From Paramicrobacterium humi (lineage in GTDB: Bacteria > Actinomycetota > Actinomycetes > Actinomycetales > Microbacteriaceae), in contig NZ_FNRY01000001.1 of NCBI RefSeq assembly GCF_900105715.1, positions 2,666,001 to 2,730,000 on the forward strand: a DNA stretch of 64,000 nucleotides. Reading direction: 5' to 3'. Shown piece after piece: positions 26,457-34,967 of the stretch. The notes beneath the pieces were generated by a model, which saw nothing but the letters and a program-made list of their open reading frames with translations, was not told where the DNA came from and made no database searches. A program made the translations under genes and the position numbers. Position 1 is the stretch's first letter, and every line of letters begins with the position of its first letter.

Positions 26457-27278
26457 ATGCGAGAACTCCAAGCACAGATCATCGACGAACTCGGTGTGAA
26501 AGCCACCATCGATCCTGAAGCCGAGATCGAACGGCGCATCCAGTTTCTCTGCGACTACCTCGACGCGACGGGAGCACGCGGCTACGTGCTCGGCATCAGC
26601 GGCGGCCAGGACTCCACGCTCGCGGGCCGGCTCTGCCAGCTCGCCGTCGAACGGCGCGAGACGCAGGACTCGCAGACGCGATTCGTCGGAGTGCGCCTTC
26701 CCTACGGGGTGCAGCAGGACGAGGAGGACGCCCAGCTCGCGCTCGAGTTCATCGCACCTCAGCAGGTCGTCGACTTCAACATCAAGGCCGCCGTCGACGG
26801 CTTCGCCTCGGCATTCGTCGACGCGACGGGGACGAGCATCACCGACTTCAACAAGGGGAACGTCAAGGCGCGCGCACGAATGATCGCCCAGTACGCGATC
26901 GCCGGGCAGGACGGACTCCTCGTCATCGGAACCGATCACGCGGCGGAGGCCGTCACAGGCTTCTACACGAAGTTCGGGGACGGCGCCGCCGACGTGACCC
27001 CGCTCTCCGGGCTGACGAAGGGACAAGGACGGCAGCTTCTGCAAGCCCTCGGAGCGCCGGCGCGCCTCTACGAGAAGGTGCCGACGGCGGATCTTCTCGA
27101 CGATCAGCCGGGACAGACGGACGAGGCCAACCTCGGACTCAGCTACACCGACATCGACGCCTACCTGGAAGGGCGCGACGTCGATGACGCCGCCGCGGAG
27201 CGCCTCGAGGGGAAATACCTCGCGTCGCGGCACAAGCGCACACTTCCGGTCGCCGTCGACGACCAGTGGTGGCGCTGA
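26457..27278 (+). CDS. nadE: Ammonia-dependent NAD+ synthetase
   Basis: The 273-residue protein has the PP-loop ATP-pyrophosphatase motif SGGQDS at 48-53. The family segments FNKGNVKAR and [19 protein letters not shown], and the KVPTADL loop, are also present. It adenylates and amidates nicotinic-acid adenine dinucleotide to NAD+. There is no N-terminal nitrilase domain, so it uses free ammonia, as in the ~275-residue NadE class. ATG 26457 is preferred; a GTG 9 nt upstream is in frame but falls in the promoter. It converges with the next gene (4 nt). Confidence 0.96.
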   Translation: MRELQAQIIDELGVKATIDPEAEIERRIQFLCDYLDATGARGYVLGISGGQDSTLAGRLCQLAVERRETQDSQTRFVGVRLPYGVQQDEEDAQLALEFIAPQQVVDFNIKAAVDGFASAFVDATGTSITDFNKGNVKARARMIAQYAIAGQDGLLVIGTDHAAEAVTGFYTKFGDGAADVTPLSGLTKGQGRQLLQALGAPARLYEKVPTADLLDDQPGQTDEANLGLSYTDIDAYLEGRDVDDAAAERLEGKYLASRHKRTLPVAVDDQWWR

Positions 27279-27282
27279 TCGC

Positions 27283-27957
27283 TTACGCTGACTTCTCGTT
27301 CGTAACGCTTGCCCGCTTGTTCGCATCGAGAGCGGCGACGTCGTCGATGAGCTTGCGCGTCTGCGGATCGACAGAGGCCGGTTCCGGGAGCCGCGAGTTG
27401 TGGGCCTCGTGGTGCTGCTCGGCAACCCACCGGTCTTGAGCTCGCACCGTCGGGCCGTCCTCGTCGGACGACGCCCACCGTTCCAGATCGCTCTGGAATA
27501 CCTTCTTCGCGCGGGACGGACGCTCCTGCCAGTCGAGAAGCCTGTCGCGGAACTCCGCGAGAACCGGCTCGAGTTCATAGCCGAACGTCGCCGATGCGCG
27601 CTTCATCTGCGCCAGCTGGTGAGCCGCCCAGTCGGCGGCCACGGACGTCCCCTTGATCGGGAGAAGGCGGACGTGGATGTCGGCCTGGCCGACAGCACGA
27701 TCGGCGAGCACTTGCTCTTGCGGAGTGAGCGAGTTCCATACGGTGGCCTCGGTGGCCGCATCGATGAGCGCGGCGATCGCGGCGGCCCGCTGCTCTCGGT
27801 CGCGCTGCGCGACGAGCCGCTTGATGCCCGACTTGGCGACCACGGCGGCGACGAGCGCCGAGACGATCATCGCGATCGCAATGACCGCCGCAGTGAAGAG
27901 CACGGGCCGGGTGTCAGCGGCCGTCAGCCACTGAGTGAAGCTGTTCCACCATTCCAT
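27283..27957 (-). CDS. Hypothetical protein with N-terminal membrane anchor
   Basis: This 224-residue protein has no recognised domain. Residues ~20-45 form a single hydrophobic helix, followed by a basic helical stretch (KRLVAQRDREQRAA). The long polar, probably helical cytosolic domain that follows is rich in Ala, Glu and Arg. The topology suggests a membrane-anchored cytosolic protein. On the minus strand TATCGT (27969-27964) sits 6 nt before the ATG, consistent with a leaderless transcript. Convergent with nadE. Confidence 0.7.
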   Translation of the reverse strand: MEWWNSFTQWLTAADTRPVLFTAAVIAIAMIVSALVAAVVAKSGIKRLVAQRDREQRAAAIAALIDAATEATVWNSLTPQEQVLADRAVGQADIHVRLLPIKGTSVAADWAAHQLAQMKRASATFGYELEPVLAEFRDRLLDWQERPSRAKKVFQSDLERWASSDEDGPTVRAQDRWVAEQHHEAHNSRLPEPASVDPQTRKLIDDVAALDANKRASVTNEKSA

Positions 27958-27963
27958 GCAGGC

Positions 27964-27969
27964 ACGATA
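27964..27969 (-). promoter_or_regulatory. -10 box of the membrane-anchored hypothetical gene
   Basis: TATCGT on the minus strand, 6 nt before the ATG at 27957. It has the same geometry as the other leaderless promoters of this window. Confidence 0.4.
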
Positions 27970-28021
27970 ACCCGAGGCGCACCGCATTCCCGTGCGGCAT
28001 GCCGCACATGGCCGATTCGCA

Positions 28022-28252
28022 CTAGCCCAGTCTGAGGCACTCGACGGCGTCGTCGAAGGACCAGAACCGGCCGATTGAGACGAAACGTGATGCGCTCAGC
28101 CGATACCGTTTCGCCTCGAACCGCTCCCCGCCCGGCTCGATGACGCGTTCGACATGCCCGTAGACGTAGCCGTCGGGAGCCGTGACCCGCCAGAGATATT
28201 CGTTGACACGGAATGTGACAGCGCGACGTGCGCGGGTAGCGGTTGTCTGCAT
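28022..28252 (-). CDS. Small hypothetical protein (76 aa)
   Basis: This 76-residue basic protein has no membrane segment and no known domain. Its middle (EYLWRVTAPDGYVYGHVERV) suggests a small beta-rich fold. A good ribosome site (GGGAGAG) precedes the ATG at 28252. It stands alone on the minus strand between the membrane-anchored hypothetical gene and an aldo/keto reductase gene. Function unknown. Confidence 0.6.
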   Translation of the reverse strand: MQTTATRARRAVTFRVNEYLWRVTAPDGYVYGHVERVIEPGGERFEAKRYRLSASRFVSIGRFWSFDDAVECLRLG

Positions 28253-28267
28253 TTCTCTCCCATCGTC

Positions 28268-28313
28268 GTGGCCGGCCCCAGCTTCGTGTGGGAATCACGA
28301 TAGGGGCGGCCAC
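28268..28313. terminator. Imperfect hairpin behind the aldo/keto reductase gene
   Basis: GTGGCC-GGCCCC (28268-28279) can pair with GGGGC-GGCCAC (28303-28313) across a 23-nt loop. It lies just after the reductase stop on the minus strand. The stem is imperfect and there is no U-run. Confidence 0.35.
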
Positions 28314-28326
28314 CGACAGTGGGAGA

Positions 28327-29334
28327 TCAGCTGCGACCGGTGCCGTCCACGGCGTGCGGCTCGATCGCCGCGAGCTCGTCCTCGGTCAGCGGTCCCGCAT
28401 CAAGAGCAGCGATGTTCTGCTCGAGCTGAGCGACCGACGAAGCCCCAATGAGCGCGGACGTCACGTTGGGCTGTCGAAGGATCCAGCTCAACGCCAGCTG
28501 GGCCAGGCTCTGACCGCGTGCTGCGGCGATGTCGTTGAGCGCTCGTGCTCGTTCGAGATATTCGTCGTCGATGCTGTCGGGAGTGAGGAAGTGGCCGACG
28601 GCCGCGCGGGAATCGGCCGGGATGCCGCCGCCGAGATAGCGGTCCGTCAGCAATCCCTGCGACAACGGGGAGAAGACGACGCAGCCGCTGCCGACTTCGT
28701 CCAGGACAGGGAAGAGCCCGCGTTCGACGTGCCGATTGAACATGCTGTACGAGGGCTGATGCAGCACGAGCGGCACGTTGTGCTCCGCGAGCGCGTGCGC
28801 GGCCGCTCGCGTCTGCGCGGGCGAGTAGTTCGAGATCCCGGCATAGAGCGCCTTGCCCTGCTTCACAGCTGACGCGAGGGCGCCCATCGTCTCTTCGATC
28901 GGCGTGTCCGGATCGGGCCGGTGGGAGTAGAACACGTCCACGTACTCCACGCCCAGCCGGCGGAGACTCTGATCGAGTGACGACAGCATGGCTTTCCGCG
29001 AGCCCCATTCGCCGTACGGTCCGGGCCACATGTAATAGCCCGCCTTCGACGAGATGATGAGTTCGTCGCGGTGAGCGCTCAGCTCCTCCTGGAGGATGCG
29101 GCCGAAGTTCGATTCGGCGCTGCCGGCGGGCGGCCCGTAATTGTTGGCGAGGTCGAAGTGCGTGATGCCGAGGTCGAACGCGCGCGTGACGATGTCACGC
29201 TGCGTGTCGAACGGCTTGCCGTGTCCGAAGTTGTGCCAGAGCCCGAGCGAGAGCGCCGGGAGTCGCAGGCCAGAGCGGCCGGCCCGACGATAGGTCATGC
29301 GCTCATAGCGGTCGTCAGCGGGAAGATGAGTCAT
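28327..29334 (-). CDS. Aldo/keto reductase (YghZ / glyceraldehyde-3-phosphate reductase-like)
   Basis: The 335-residue AKR has the catalytic residues Asp and Tyr in FDLANNYGPP, Lys in ISSKAGYYMWPGPYGEWGS and His in FYSHRPDP. The GYYMWPGPYGEWGSRK segment is characteristic of the YghZ subgroup (NADPH-dependent reduction of small aldehydes such as L-glyceraldehyde 3-phosphate and methylglyoxal). The start is 29334 or 29343 (two in-frame ATGs three codons apart). It is divergent from msrA, and a GGAGCGCTCT palindrome lies between. Confidence 0.93.
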   Translation of the reverse strand: MTHLPADDRYERMTYRRAGRSGLRLPALSLGLWHNFGHGKPFDTQRDIVTRAFDLGITHFDLANNYGPPAGSAESNFGRILQEELSAHRDELIISSKAGYYMWPGPYGEWGSRKAMLSSLDQSLRRLGVEYVDVFYSHRPDPDTPIEETMGALASAVKQGKALYAGISNYSPAQTRAAAHALAEHNVPLVLHQPSYSMFNRHVERGLFPVLDEVGSGCVVFSPLSQGLLTDRYLGGGIPADSRAAVGHFLTPDSIDDEYLERARALNDIAAARGQSLAQLALSWILRQPNVTSALIGASSVAQLEQNIAALDAGPLTEDELAAIEPHAVDGTGRS

Positions 29335-29442
29335 GCCCGCCATGCTATCGGGAGCGCTCTCACCCGGAATCAATCACGGAAGGCGTACGTTGTAAAAGAG
29401 TGCGCGGCCGGCTGAGCGGCTGCGCTCGATGAAGGAGAATCA

Positions 29443-29964
29443 ATGCAGACTTACGTTCTCGCCGGCGGTTGTTTCTGGTGCCTCGACGCCGTCTACCGAA
29501 CGCTCAACGGGGTCACTGATGTGGTCTCCGGGTACACGGGCGGGCACACGGCAAGTCCCAGCTACGAGTCGGTGTGCGGAGGAGGCACGGGACACGCCGA
29601 AGCGGTCGCCGTCACGTTCGATCCGGAGGTGATCCCCGGAGAGATCATTCTCGACGCGTACTTCACCCTGCACGATCCGACACAGCTGAATCGTCAGGGA
29701 AACGACATCGGCGAGCAGTACCGCTCGACGATGTTCTACGCCGACGACGCGCAGAAGGCCGACTTCGAGGCTGCCCGCGATCGCGCGGCGGAATGGTGGG
29801 ACGGCACAATCGTCACGACCATCGAGCCTCTGGGCGAGTTCCACCGCGCTGAGGAGTACCACCAGGACTTCTTCGCAAAGAACCCGGGGCAGGGCTACTG
29901 CAACGCTGTCGCCCTTCCGAAAGTCGTCAAGGTGCGCAACAAGTTCACCGAGTACGCCCGATGA
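29443..29964 (+). CDS. msrA: Peptide methionine sulfoxide reductase A
   Basis: The 173-residue MsrA has the active-site GCFWC (Cys10 nucleophile, Cys13) and family segments GYTGGHTASPSYESVC and HAEAVAVTFDP. It reduces the S-epimer of methionine sulfoxide in oxidised proteins, using thioredoxin-type reductants. A further cysteine near the C terminus (GYCNAV) is the likely resolving residue. GAAGGAGAATCA lies before the ATG. No MsrB is next to it. A strong hairpin terminator follows. Confidence 0.97.
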   Translation: MQTYVLAGGCFWCLDAVYRTLNGVTDVVSGYTGGHTASPSYESVCGGGTGHAEAVAVTFDPEVIPGEIILDAYFTLHDPTQLNRQGNDIGEQYRSTMFYADDAQKADFEAARDRAAEWWDGTIVTTIEPLGEFHRAEEYHQDFFAKNPGQGYCNAVALPKVVKVRNKFTEYAR

Positions 29965-29970
29965 CTGGTC

Positions 29971-30003
29971 GTGCACAGACGCCCGATTCGAGCGTCTGTG
30001 CAC
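29971..30003 (+). terminator. Terminator behind msrA
   Basis: The perfect 12-bp arms GTGCACAGACGC (29971-29982) and GCGTCTGTGCAC (29992-30003) have a 9-nt loop and start 7 nt after the msrA stop. No long U-run follows. Confidence 0.75.
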
Positions 30004-30056
30004 GTATTCGCATCGTGCCGCTCCTGGAACCGCGCCCGCCCGCAAGACTCGGGTTT

Positions 30057-30101
30057 GGTTCCGGAGACGACTGATCCGGCACGAGCGTCGCCTCCGGAAC
30101 C
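30057..30101. repeat. 15-bp inverted repeat (GGTTCCGGAG arms) upstream of ssb
   Basis: Arms 30057-30071 and 30087-30101 pair over 15 positions with one mismatch (outer 10 bp GGTTCCGGAG/CTCCGGAACC perfect) and a 15-nt loop. It ends 42 nt before the ssb start. A second hairpin with the same outer GGTTCCGG/CCGGAACC lies just behind ssb at 30678-30705. The role is unknown: a leader structure of ssb, or a small repeated element. Confidence 0.6.
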
Positions 30102-30143
30102 GCGCCCCACATTCGTCGGGGCGATGGACCGAGAGGAGCAATC

Positions 30144-30665
30144 ATGGCTGATGCGATAACCGTCACGGGAATCGTCGCTACCGAACCGTCTGTGGTGACG
30201 ACCTCGAGCACCGCGATCTGCAATTTCCGACTGGCGTCGAGTCTGCGCCGCTTCGACAAGAAGACCGGCGCCTGGACCGACTACGGCACGAACTGGTACT
30301 CCGTCGCGGCTTACCGCTATCTCGCCGACAACGTGTCCGCGAGCCTTCACAAGGGCGATCACGTCATCGTGATGGGGCGGCTGCGGGTTCGCGAATGGAC
30401 AAACGGGGAGAGGAAAGGACTCGCCGTCGACATCGACGCCGATGCGATCGGTCATGACCTCGGCTGGGGGACGAGCGTGTACACCCGCCCGACGAAGGAC
30501 GAGTCGGCAGAAGTCGCCACGACCGAGGGCGATGACCTCGAAATCGCAATCTCGAACGGAGAGCCGCTCGCCGACACTGTGCGCGACGGCGCCGAAACGC
30601 CGCGGCAGCCCGCATGGGATCCGTCACCGCTAGGCGCACCCGTCGTCGCGGACACGCCGTTCTGA
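30144..30665 (+). CDS. ssb: Single-stranded DNA-binding protein (SSB paralogue)
   Basis: The 173-residue protein has an N-terminal OB fold (residues ~1-110: ITVTGIVATEPSVV, NFRLASSLRRFDKKTG, VIVMGRLRVREW). A disordered linker leads to the C-terminal tip VVADTPF, whose Pro-Phe end recruits SSB-binding proteins. The tip is less acidic than usual. The gene is alone, not in the rpsF-ssb-rpsR operon, so it is probably a second SSB, as used in stress or competence in other Actinobacteria. GAGAGGAGC precedes the ATG. Confidence 0.92.
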   Translation: MADAITVTGIVATEPSVVTTSSTAICNFRLASSLRRFDKKTGAWTDYGTNWYSVAAYRYLADNVSASLHKGDHVIVMGRLRVREWTNGERKGLAVDIDADAIGHDLGWGTSVYTRPTKDESAEVATTEGDDLEIAISNGEPLADTVRDGAETPRQPAWDPSPLGAPVVADTPF

Positions 30666-30677
30666 GTCTCTAGAATC

Positions 30678-30705
30678 GGTTCCGGCGGGCGATCCCGCCG
30701 GAACC
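30678..30705. repeat. Perfect 12-bp hairpin between ssb and the lipoprotein gene
   Basis: GGTTCCGGCGGG (30678-30689), loop CGAT, CCCGCCGGAACC (30694-30705). It ends directly at the GGAGG ribosome site of the next gene, and the -10-like TAGAAT (30671-30676) directly precedes it. It may end the ssb transcript, or form the 5' structure of the lipoprotein mRNA. Its outer arm is shared with the repeat at 30057-30101. Confidence 0.7.
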
Positions 30706-30715
30706 GGAGGTGCAG

Positions 30716-31189
30716 GTGGGAACCGCAGCCACGGTCCGCGCGGCGGGCCTCATGCTCGCTGTCGCGGCGTCACTCGTCCTGGCCGGCTGCTCCGAAGCGC
30801 ACGACGCCGACCCCGTTCCACCCTCAGCCGAGCAAACAACACCGACCCCCACGTCGACCGAACTGTCCGCCGACGCGGACACCACGGAAGCACTCGCGTA
30901 CTTCGACTCGGTCAACCGCGCGACACTCGACGCTCGACCTGACGCCCAGGGCCGCGCCATCATCGACGCGCTCGTCGATGCGGGGTTCGATCCGTCGGCG
31001 ATGCAGCTGACGCAAGACAACTCGACGGTCGGGAACACGGCGGAGTCCATCCAGTTCTCCGTGCGCTGGAACGACGCGTGCCTTGTGGGGCAGAACGGAC
31101 CGGCCGTGGACGGCTACCACTCCGTCGTCACGGACGTGCTCGCTGACGGCGGATGCCTCATCGGCACGACTCGCACGATCGATCGGTGA
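30716..31189 (+). CDS. Lipoprotein, DUF6993-like
   Basis: This 157-residue lipoprotein has a signal peptide ending in lipobox LAGC. A Thr/Pro-rich spacer (~35-55) leads to a small domain with ESIQFSVRWNDACLVGQ and a C-terminal CLIGTTRTIDR. The two cysteines of these segments probably form a disulfide. The domain resembles DUF6993 of actinobacterial lipoproteins (from memory), function unknown. The GTG at 30716 is chosen because GGAGG lies 5 nt upstream; the GTG at 30710 overlaps that site. Confidence 0.75.
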   Translation: MGTAATVRAAGLMLAVAASLVLAGCSEAHDADPVPPSAEQTTPTPTSTELSADADTTEALAYFDSVNRATLDARPDAQGRAIIDALVDAGFDPSAMQLTQDNSTVGNTAESIQFSVRWNDACLVGQNGPAVDGYHSVVTDVLADGGCLIGTTRTIDR

Positions 31190-31240
31190 GTCACGCACGA
31201 TTCCGCCTTGCGCGCGCCGCCGGGTAAGCTGGGAGGCAAT

Positions 31241-32923
31241 ATGGCCGAATACATTTACTCGATGGTCCGCGCCCGCAAGGCGGTCGGAGACAAGGTAATC
31301 CTCGACGACGTCACGATGGCGTTCCTGCCCGGCGCGAAGATCGGCGTCGTCGGCCCGAACGGCGCCGGTAAGTCGACGATCCTCAAGATCATGGCGGGTC
31401 TCGACACGCCGAGCAACGGCGAAGCGAAGCTGTCGCCTGGCTACAGCGTCGGCATCCTCATGCAGGAGCCGGAGCTGGACGAGTCGAAGACGGTCCTCGA
31501 GAACGTGCAAGAGGGTCTGGGCGACATCAAGAAGAAGGTCGACCGGTTCAACGAGATCTCGGCCGCGATGGCCGAGCCGGATGCCGACTTCGACGCGCTG
31601 CTCGCCGAGATGGGCACCCTTCAGGAGCAGATCGACGCCGCCGACGCGTGGGATCTCGACTCCCAGCTCGAGCAGGCGATGGACGCCCTGCGCTGCCCGC
31701 CGTCCGACGCTCAGGTCAGCGTGCTCTCCGGCGGCGAGAAGCGCCGCGTCGCCCTGTGCAAGCTCCTGCTGCAGAAGCCCGACCTGCTGCTTCTCGACGA
31801 GCCCACAAACCACCTCGACGCCGAGAGCGTGCTGTGGCTCGAGCAGCACCTGTCCAAGTACCCCGGCGCCGTCCTCGCCGTCACCCACGACCGGTACTTC
31901 CTCGACCACGTCGCCGAGTGGATCGCCGAGGTCGACCGCGGCCACCTCTACCCGTACGAAGGCAACTACTCGACCTACCTCGAGAAGAAGCAGGAGCGAC
32001 TGCAGGTCCAGGGCAAGAAGGACGCGAAGCTCTCCAAGCGCCTCGCCGAGGAACTCGAATGGGTTCGCTCCAACGCGAAGGGCCGTCAGGCGAAGTCCAA
32101 GGCCCGACTGGCTCGTTACGAGGAGATGGCTGCCGAAGCGGAGAAGACGCGCAAACTCGACTTCGAGGAGATCCAGATCCCGGCCGGCCCTCGACTGGGC
32201 CAAGTGGTGATCGAGGCGAAGAACCTGCAGAAGGGCTTCGGCGACCGCACCCTCATCGACGGTCTCTCCTTCTCCCTCCCGCGCAACGGCATCGTCGGCG
32301 TCATCGGCCCGAACGGCGTCGGAAAGACAACGCTGTTCAAGACCATCGTCGGCCTTGAGCCGCTCGACGGCGGAGACCTCAGAGTCGGCGAGACCGTGAA
32401 GATCTCCTACGTCGACCAGTCCCGCACGGGAATCGACCCGAATAAGACGCTGTGGGAGGTCGTGTCCGACGGCCTCGACTACATCCACGTGGGCAACACC
32501 GAGATTCCCTCACGCGCGTACGTGTCGACGTTCGGCTTCAAGGGCCCCGACCAGCAGAAGCGCGCGGGAGTTCTCTCGGGCGGCGAGCGCAACCGGCTCA
32601 ACCTCGCGCTCACGCTCAAGCAGGGCGGAAACCTCCTCCTGCTCGACGAGCCGACGAACGATCTGGACGTCGAGACGCTGTCAAGCCTTGAGAACGCGCT
32701 TCTCGAGTTCCCCGGCTGCGCCGTCGTCGTCACCCACGACCGGTGGTTCCTCGACCGCATCGCGACGCACATCCTCGCGTACGAGGGCACCGAGGAGGAC
32801 CCCGCGAACTGGTACTGGTTCGAGGGCAACTTCGAAGCGTACGAGCAGAACAAGATCGAACGTCTCGGACCGGATGCCGCCAAGCCGCACCGTTCGGCGT
32901 ACCGCAAGCTGACGCGCGACTGA
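31241..32923 (+). CDS. ettA: ABC-F ATPase, EttA-like (energy-dependent translational throttle)
   Basis: The 560-residue protein has two ABC ATPase domains. Each has a Walker A (GPNGAGKST; GPNGVGKTT), a signature (LSGGEKRR; LSGGERNR) and a Walker B with DEPTNHLD or DEPTNDLD. There is no membrane domain. The arm region after domain 1 and the linker rich in Lys/Arg/Glu (~240-310) match EttA, which binds the ribosomal E site and gates the first peptide bond according to ATP/ADP. TAAGCT (31225-31230) and GGGAGG precede the ATG. The stop overlaps the next start. Confidence 0.94.
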   Translation: MAEYIYSMVRARKAVGDKVILDDVTMAFLPGAKIGVVGPNGAGKSTILKIMAGLDTPSNGEAKLSPGYSVGILMQEPELDESKTVLENVQEGLGDIKKKVDRFNEISAAMAEPDADFDALLAEMGTLQEQIDAADAWDLDSQLEQAMDALRCPPSDAQVSVLSGGEKRRVALCKLLLQKPDLLLLDEPTNHLDAESVLWLEQHLSKYPGAVLAVTHDRYFLDHVAEWIAEVDRGHLYPYEGNYSTYLEKKQERLQVQGKKDAKLSKRLAEELEWVRSNAKGRQAKSKARLARYEEMAAEAEKTRKLDFEEIQIPAGPRLGQVVIEAKNLQKGFGDRTLIDGLSFSLPRNGIVGVIGPNGVGKTTLFKTIVGLEPLDGGDLRVGETVKISYVDQSRTGIDPNKTLWEVVSDGLDYIHVGNTEIPSRAYVSTFGFKGPDQQKRAGVLSGGERNRLNLALTLKQGGNLLLLDEPTNDLDVETLSSLENALLEFPGCAVVVTHDRWFLDRIATHILAYEGTEEDPANWYWFEGNFEAYEQNKIERLGPDAAKPHRSAYRKLTRD

Positions 32924-33393
32924 TGCGAGTCCACGTTCCCATCCACTTGCGCTGGGGCGATCTGGACGCGTACAACCACGTCAACAACGTCGAGCTCATG
33001 CGCGTCTTCGAAGAGGCTCGCGTGCGCGCCTTCTGGCGCAGCGACGACGAGGGCGGGGACGTGGACCAGGGCATGGCCCTGATCGAGGCGGAGGTCGGCT
33101 CGGACACGATGACGCTCATCGCGAGGCACGAAGTCGAGTACGTCGCTCCCATTCCGTACCAGCGCGGGCCGCTGGACGTGCGCATGTGGATCGGCGCGCT
33201 CGGCGGGGCGAGCCTCGACGTCTGCTACGAGGTGTATCCCGACCGGGAATCCGATCTGCTCTTCGCTCGCGCCTCGAGCACGATCGTGCTCGTGGATGCC
33301 GCCAGCGGGAAGCCGAGGCGCATCACGGCGCGAGAGCGCGAGGCGTGGCAGCGGTACCTCGAAGAGCCGGTGCCGTTCACGCGCAAGCGCTGA
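32923..33393 (+). CDS. Acyl-CoA thioesterase, hotdog fold (4HBT type)
   Basis: The 156-residue protein is a single hotdog domain. LRWGDLDAYNHVNNVELMRV contains the conserved Asp and the Asn-His-Val-Asn of 4-hydroxybenzoyl-CoA-type thioesterases. It hydrolyses an acyl-CoA thioester; the substrate is unknown. The start ATG shares a base with the stop of ettA (TGATG), so the genes are translationally coupled, an arrangement common in Actinobacteria. It converges with tesB (7 nt). Confidence 0.9.
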   Translation: MRVHVPIHLRWGDLDAYNHVNNVELMRVFEEARVRAFWRSDDEGGDVDQGMALIEAEVGSDTMTLIARHEVEYVAPIPYQRGPLDVRMWIGALGGASLDVCYEVYPDRESDLLFARASSTIVLVDAASGKPRRITAREREAWQRYLEEPVPFTRKR

Positions 33394-33400
33394 GCGGCGG

Positions 33401-34267
33401 CTACGACCGCGGGACCCGCACCATGCCCTCTTGCGCGACGCTCGCGACGAGAGCGCCGTCGCGCGTGTAGAACCGCGCTTGGGCGAGACCGCGACCGCCC
33501 GTCGCGCTCGGCGAGTCCTGCACGTACAGCAGCCATTCGTCGGCCCGGGCGGGACGATGCCACCACATGGCGTGGTCGAGACTGGCCACTTTGAGGCCCG
33601 CGTCGAGCCAGCTGAGCCCGTGCCGGCGCAAGACCGGCTCGAGAACCGCGTAGTCGCTCGCGTAGGCGATCGCGGCCTGGTGAAGGCCGCGGTCGTCGGG
33701 CAGCGCGCTCTTCGCGCGCATCCACACCGCTTGAGAGGACGCCGCCTCGTCGGCCGCGTGGAAGTAGACCGGCTCCGAGACGTGCCGGATCTCGAACGCA
33801 CGGTCGGCCGCCCACGCGCGGGCGCGGGGATCGCTGATGTGATCGAGCAGGTCGGTGTCGCTCGGCAGCTCCTCGGGGCCCGGCACATCCGGCATCGGAA
33901 GCTGGTGATCCACCCCCTCGTCATCGTTCTGGAACGACGCGATCATCGAGAAGATGGGCACGCCGTTCTGGTACGCCTGGGCGCGGCGCGCCATGAACGA
34001 GCGACCGTCGTGGATGCGGTCGACGGAGAACGTTATCGGCAGTCGCACGTCGCCGGCGCGGAGAAAGTAGCCGTGCATCGAGTGAATGAAGCGGTCATCG
34101 GGAACTGTGCGCTTCGCGGCGACGATGCACTGCGCGAGCACCTGGCCGCCGAAGACGCGGCCGTGCGGCATCCACTGGGAGGGACCCGTGTAGATGTCCT
34201 CCGCGGTTCTCGCGCCCGTATCGGTGAGGTCGAGAGCCTCCAGCAGGGACACAACCGGGTCAGTCAT
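33401..34267 (-). CDS. tesB: Acyl-CoA thioesterase II
   Basis: The 288-residue protein carries two tandem hotdog domains, as in TesB. The N-terminal GRVFGGQVLAQ and FHSMHGYFL-like HSMHGYFLRAG lie in domain 1. The C-terminal LDHAMWWHRP and LAQARFYTRDGALVASVAQEG in domain 2 include the conserved Asp, Thr/Ser and Gln triad regions. It hydrolyses medium- to long-chain acyl-CoAs in the cytosol. GAGGAGAAGGAGCG precedes the ATG. It lies tail to tail with another thioesterase gene of different subfamily. Confidence 0.95.
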   Translation of the reverse strand: MTDPVVSLLEALDLTDTGARTAEDIYTGPSQWMPHGRVFGGQVLAQCIVAAKRTVPDDRFIHSMHGYFLRAGDVRLPITFSVDRIHDGRSFMARRAQAYQNGVPIFSMIASFQNDDEGVDHQLPMPDVPGPEELPSDTDLLDHISDPRARAWAADRAFEIRHVSEPVYFHAADEAASSQAVWMRAKSALPDDRGLHQAAIAYASDYAVLEPVLRRHGLSWLDAGLKVASLDHAMWWHRPARADEWLLYVQDSPSATGGRGLAQARFYTRDGALVASVAQEGMVRVPRS

Positions 34268-34308
34268 GAGCGCTCCTTCTCCTCGGCCCGACGGGAGGGG
34301 CCGTCAGC

Positions 34309-34314
34309 TAGTTT
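34309..34314 (+). promoter_or_regulatory. -10 box of the 214-residue hypothetical gene
   Basis: TAGTTT lies 8 nt before the ATG at 34323, with no ribosome site between, giving a nearly leaderless transcript. Confidence 0.4.
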
Positions 34315-34322
34315 AGAAGCAG

Positions 34323-34967
34323 ATGAACCTCTCTTTCTCCCTCAGCGACAATCAGGCGGTATCCGACCTGAACGTGTACGTCTCGCGCGCCAAGCACGTG
34401 GACCCGGACGCGATTCGTCTGATCGCGACCCGTGGCGTGCTCGCGGTGTACGCGCCCGTGTTGTACGCGCGCGGTCTGCTCGACGCGAGCCCGACCGTCC
34501 TCGGTCTGCGCACGTTCGCCGAGACGAGCGGCGCCGATTTCGATCGGACGGTGACTCCGGCGGCGATCAGCGACCGGATTGCCGCGCTCGCGCCGGTCGA
34601 CGAACCGCGCCTCCAGGTTCCGCCGAACGACGTGCAGGTCGCCTGGGCGGGAATCGCGCCGCCGCGCGGCGGCTGGGCGCGTGCGACGGACGTCGAGTCG
34701 GACGTGCTGTCGGATGCCGCTCGCTCCGGCGCTGCGGAGATTGCGGCGGCGCTGCCGGCGAGCCCCGGAGACCCGGTTGTGCAGCGCATCCGCTCGGACG
34801 TGTGGGCGCGCCCGCTCGAGCACCCGGAGGACATTCCCTCGGGTGCGGCGTTCGCCGCCGAGAGCCTCGGCTTCCTGCACGGGCCCGAACGCCTCGCCGT
34901 CTTCCGCAGCGGACCGTGGCTCCGGCTCACCTCACGCCGCGGCCACGTGCTCGTGAAGCAGCGCTGA
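34323..34967 (+). CDS. Conserved hypothetical protein (214 aa)
   Basis: This soluble 214-residue protein has no membrane segment and no recognised motif. The composition is balanced and the codon use like its neighbours, so it is a real gene. The N-terminal SLSDNQAVSDLNVYVSRAKH and the C-terminal LAVFRSGPWLRLTSRRGHVL look like a folded alpha/beta domain. I recall similar proteins only as uncharacterised actinobacterial hypotheticals. It converges with the FAD dehydrogenase gene with no base between the stops. Confidence 0.7.
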   Translation: MNLSFSLSDNQAVSDLNVYVSRAKHVDPDAIRLIATRGVLAVYAPVLYARGLLDASPTVLGLRTFAETSGADFDRTVTPAAISDRIAALAPVDEPRLQVPPNDVQVAWAGIAPPRGGWARATDVESDVLSDAARSGAAEIAAALPASPGDPVVQRIRSDVWARPLEHPEDIPSGAAFAAESLGFLHGPERLAVFRSGPWLRLTSRRGHVLVKQR

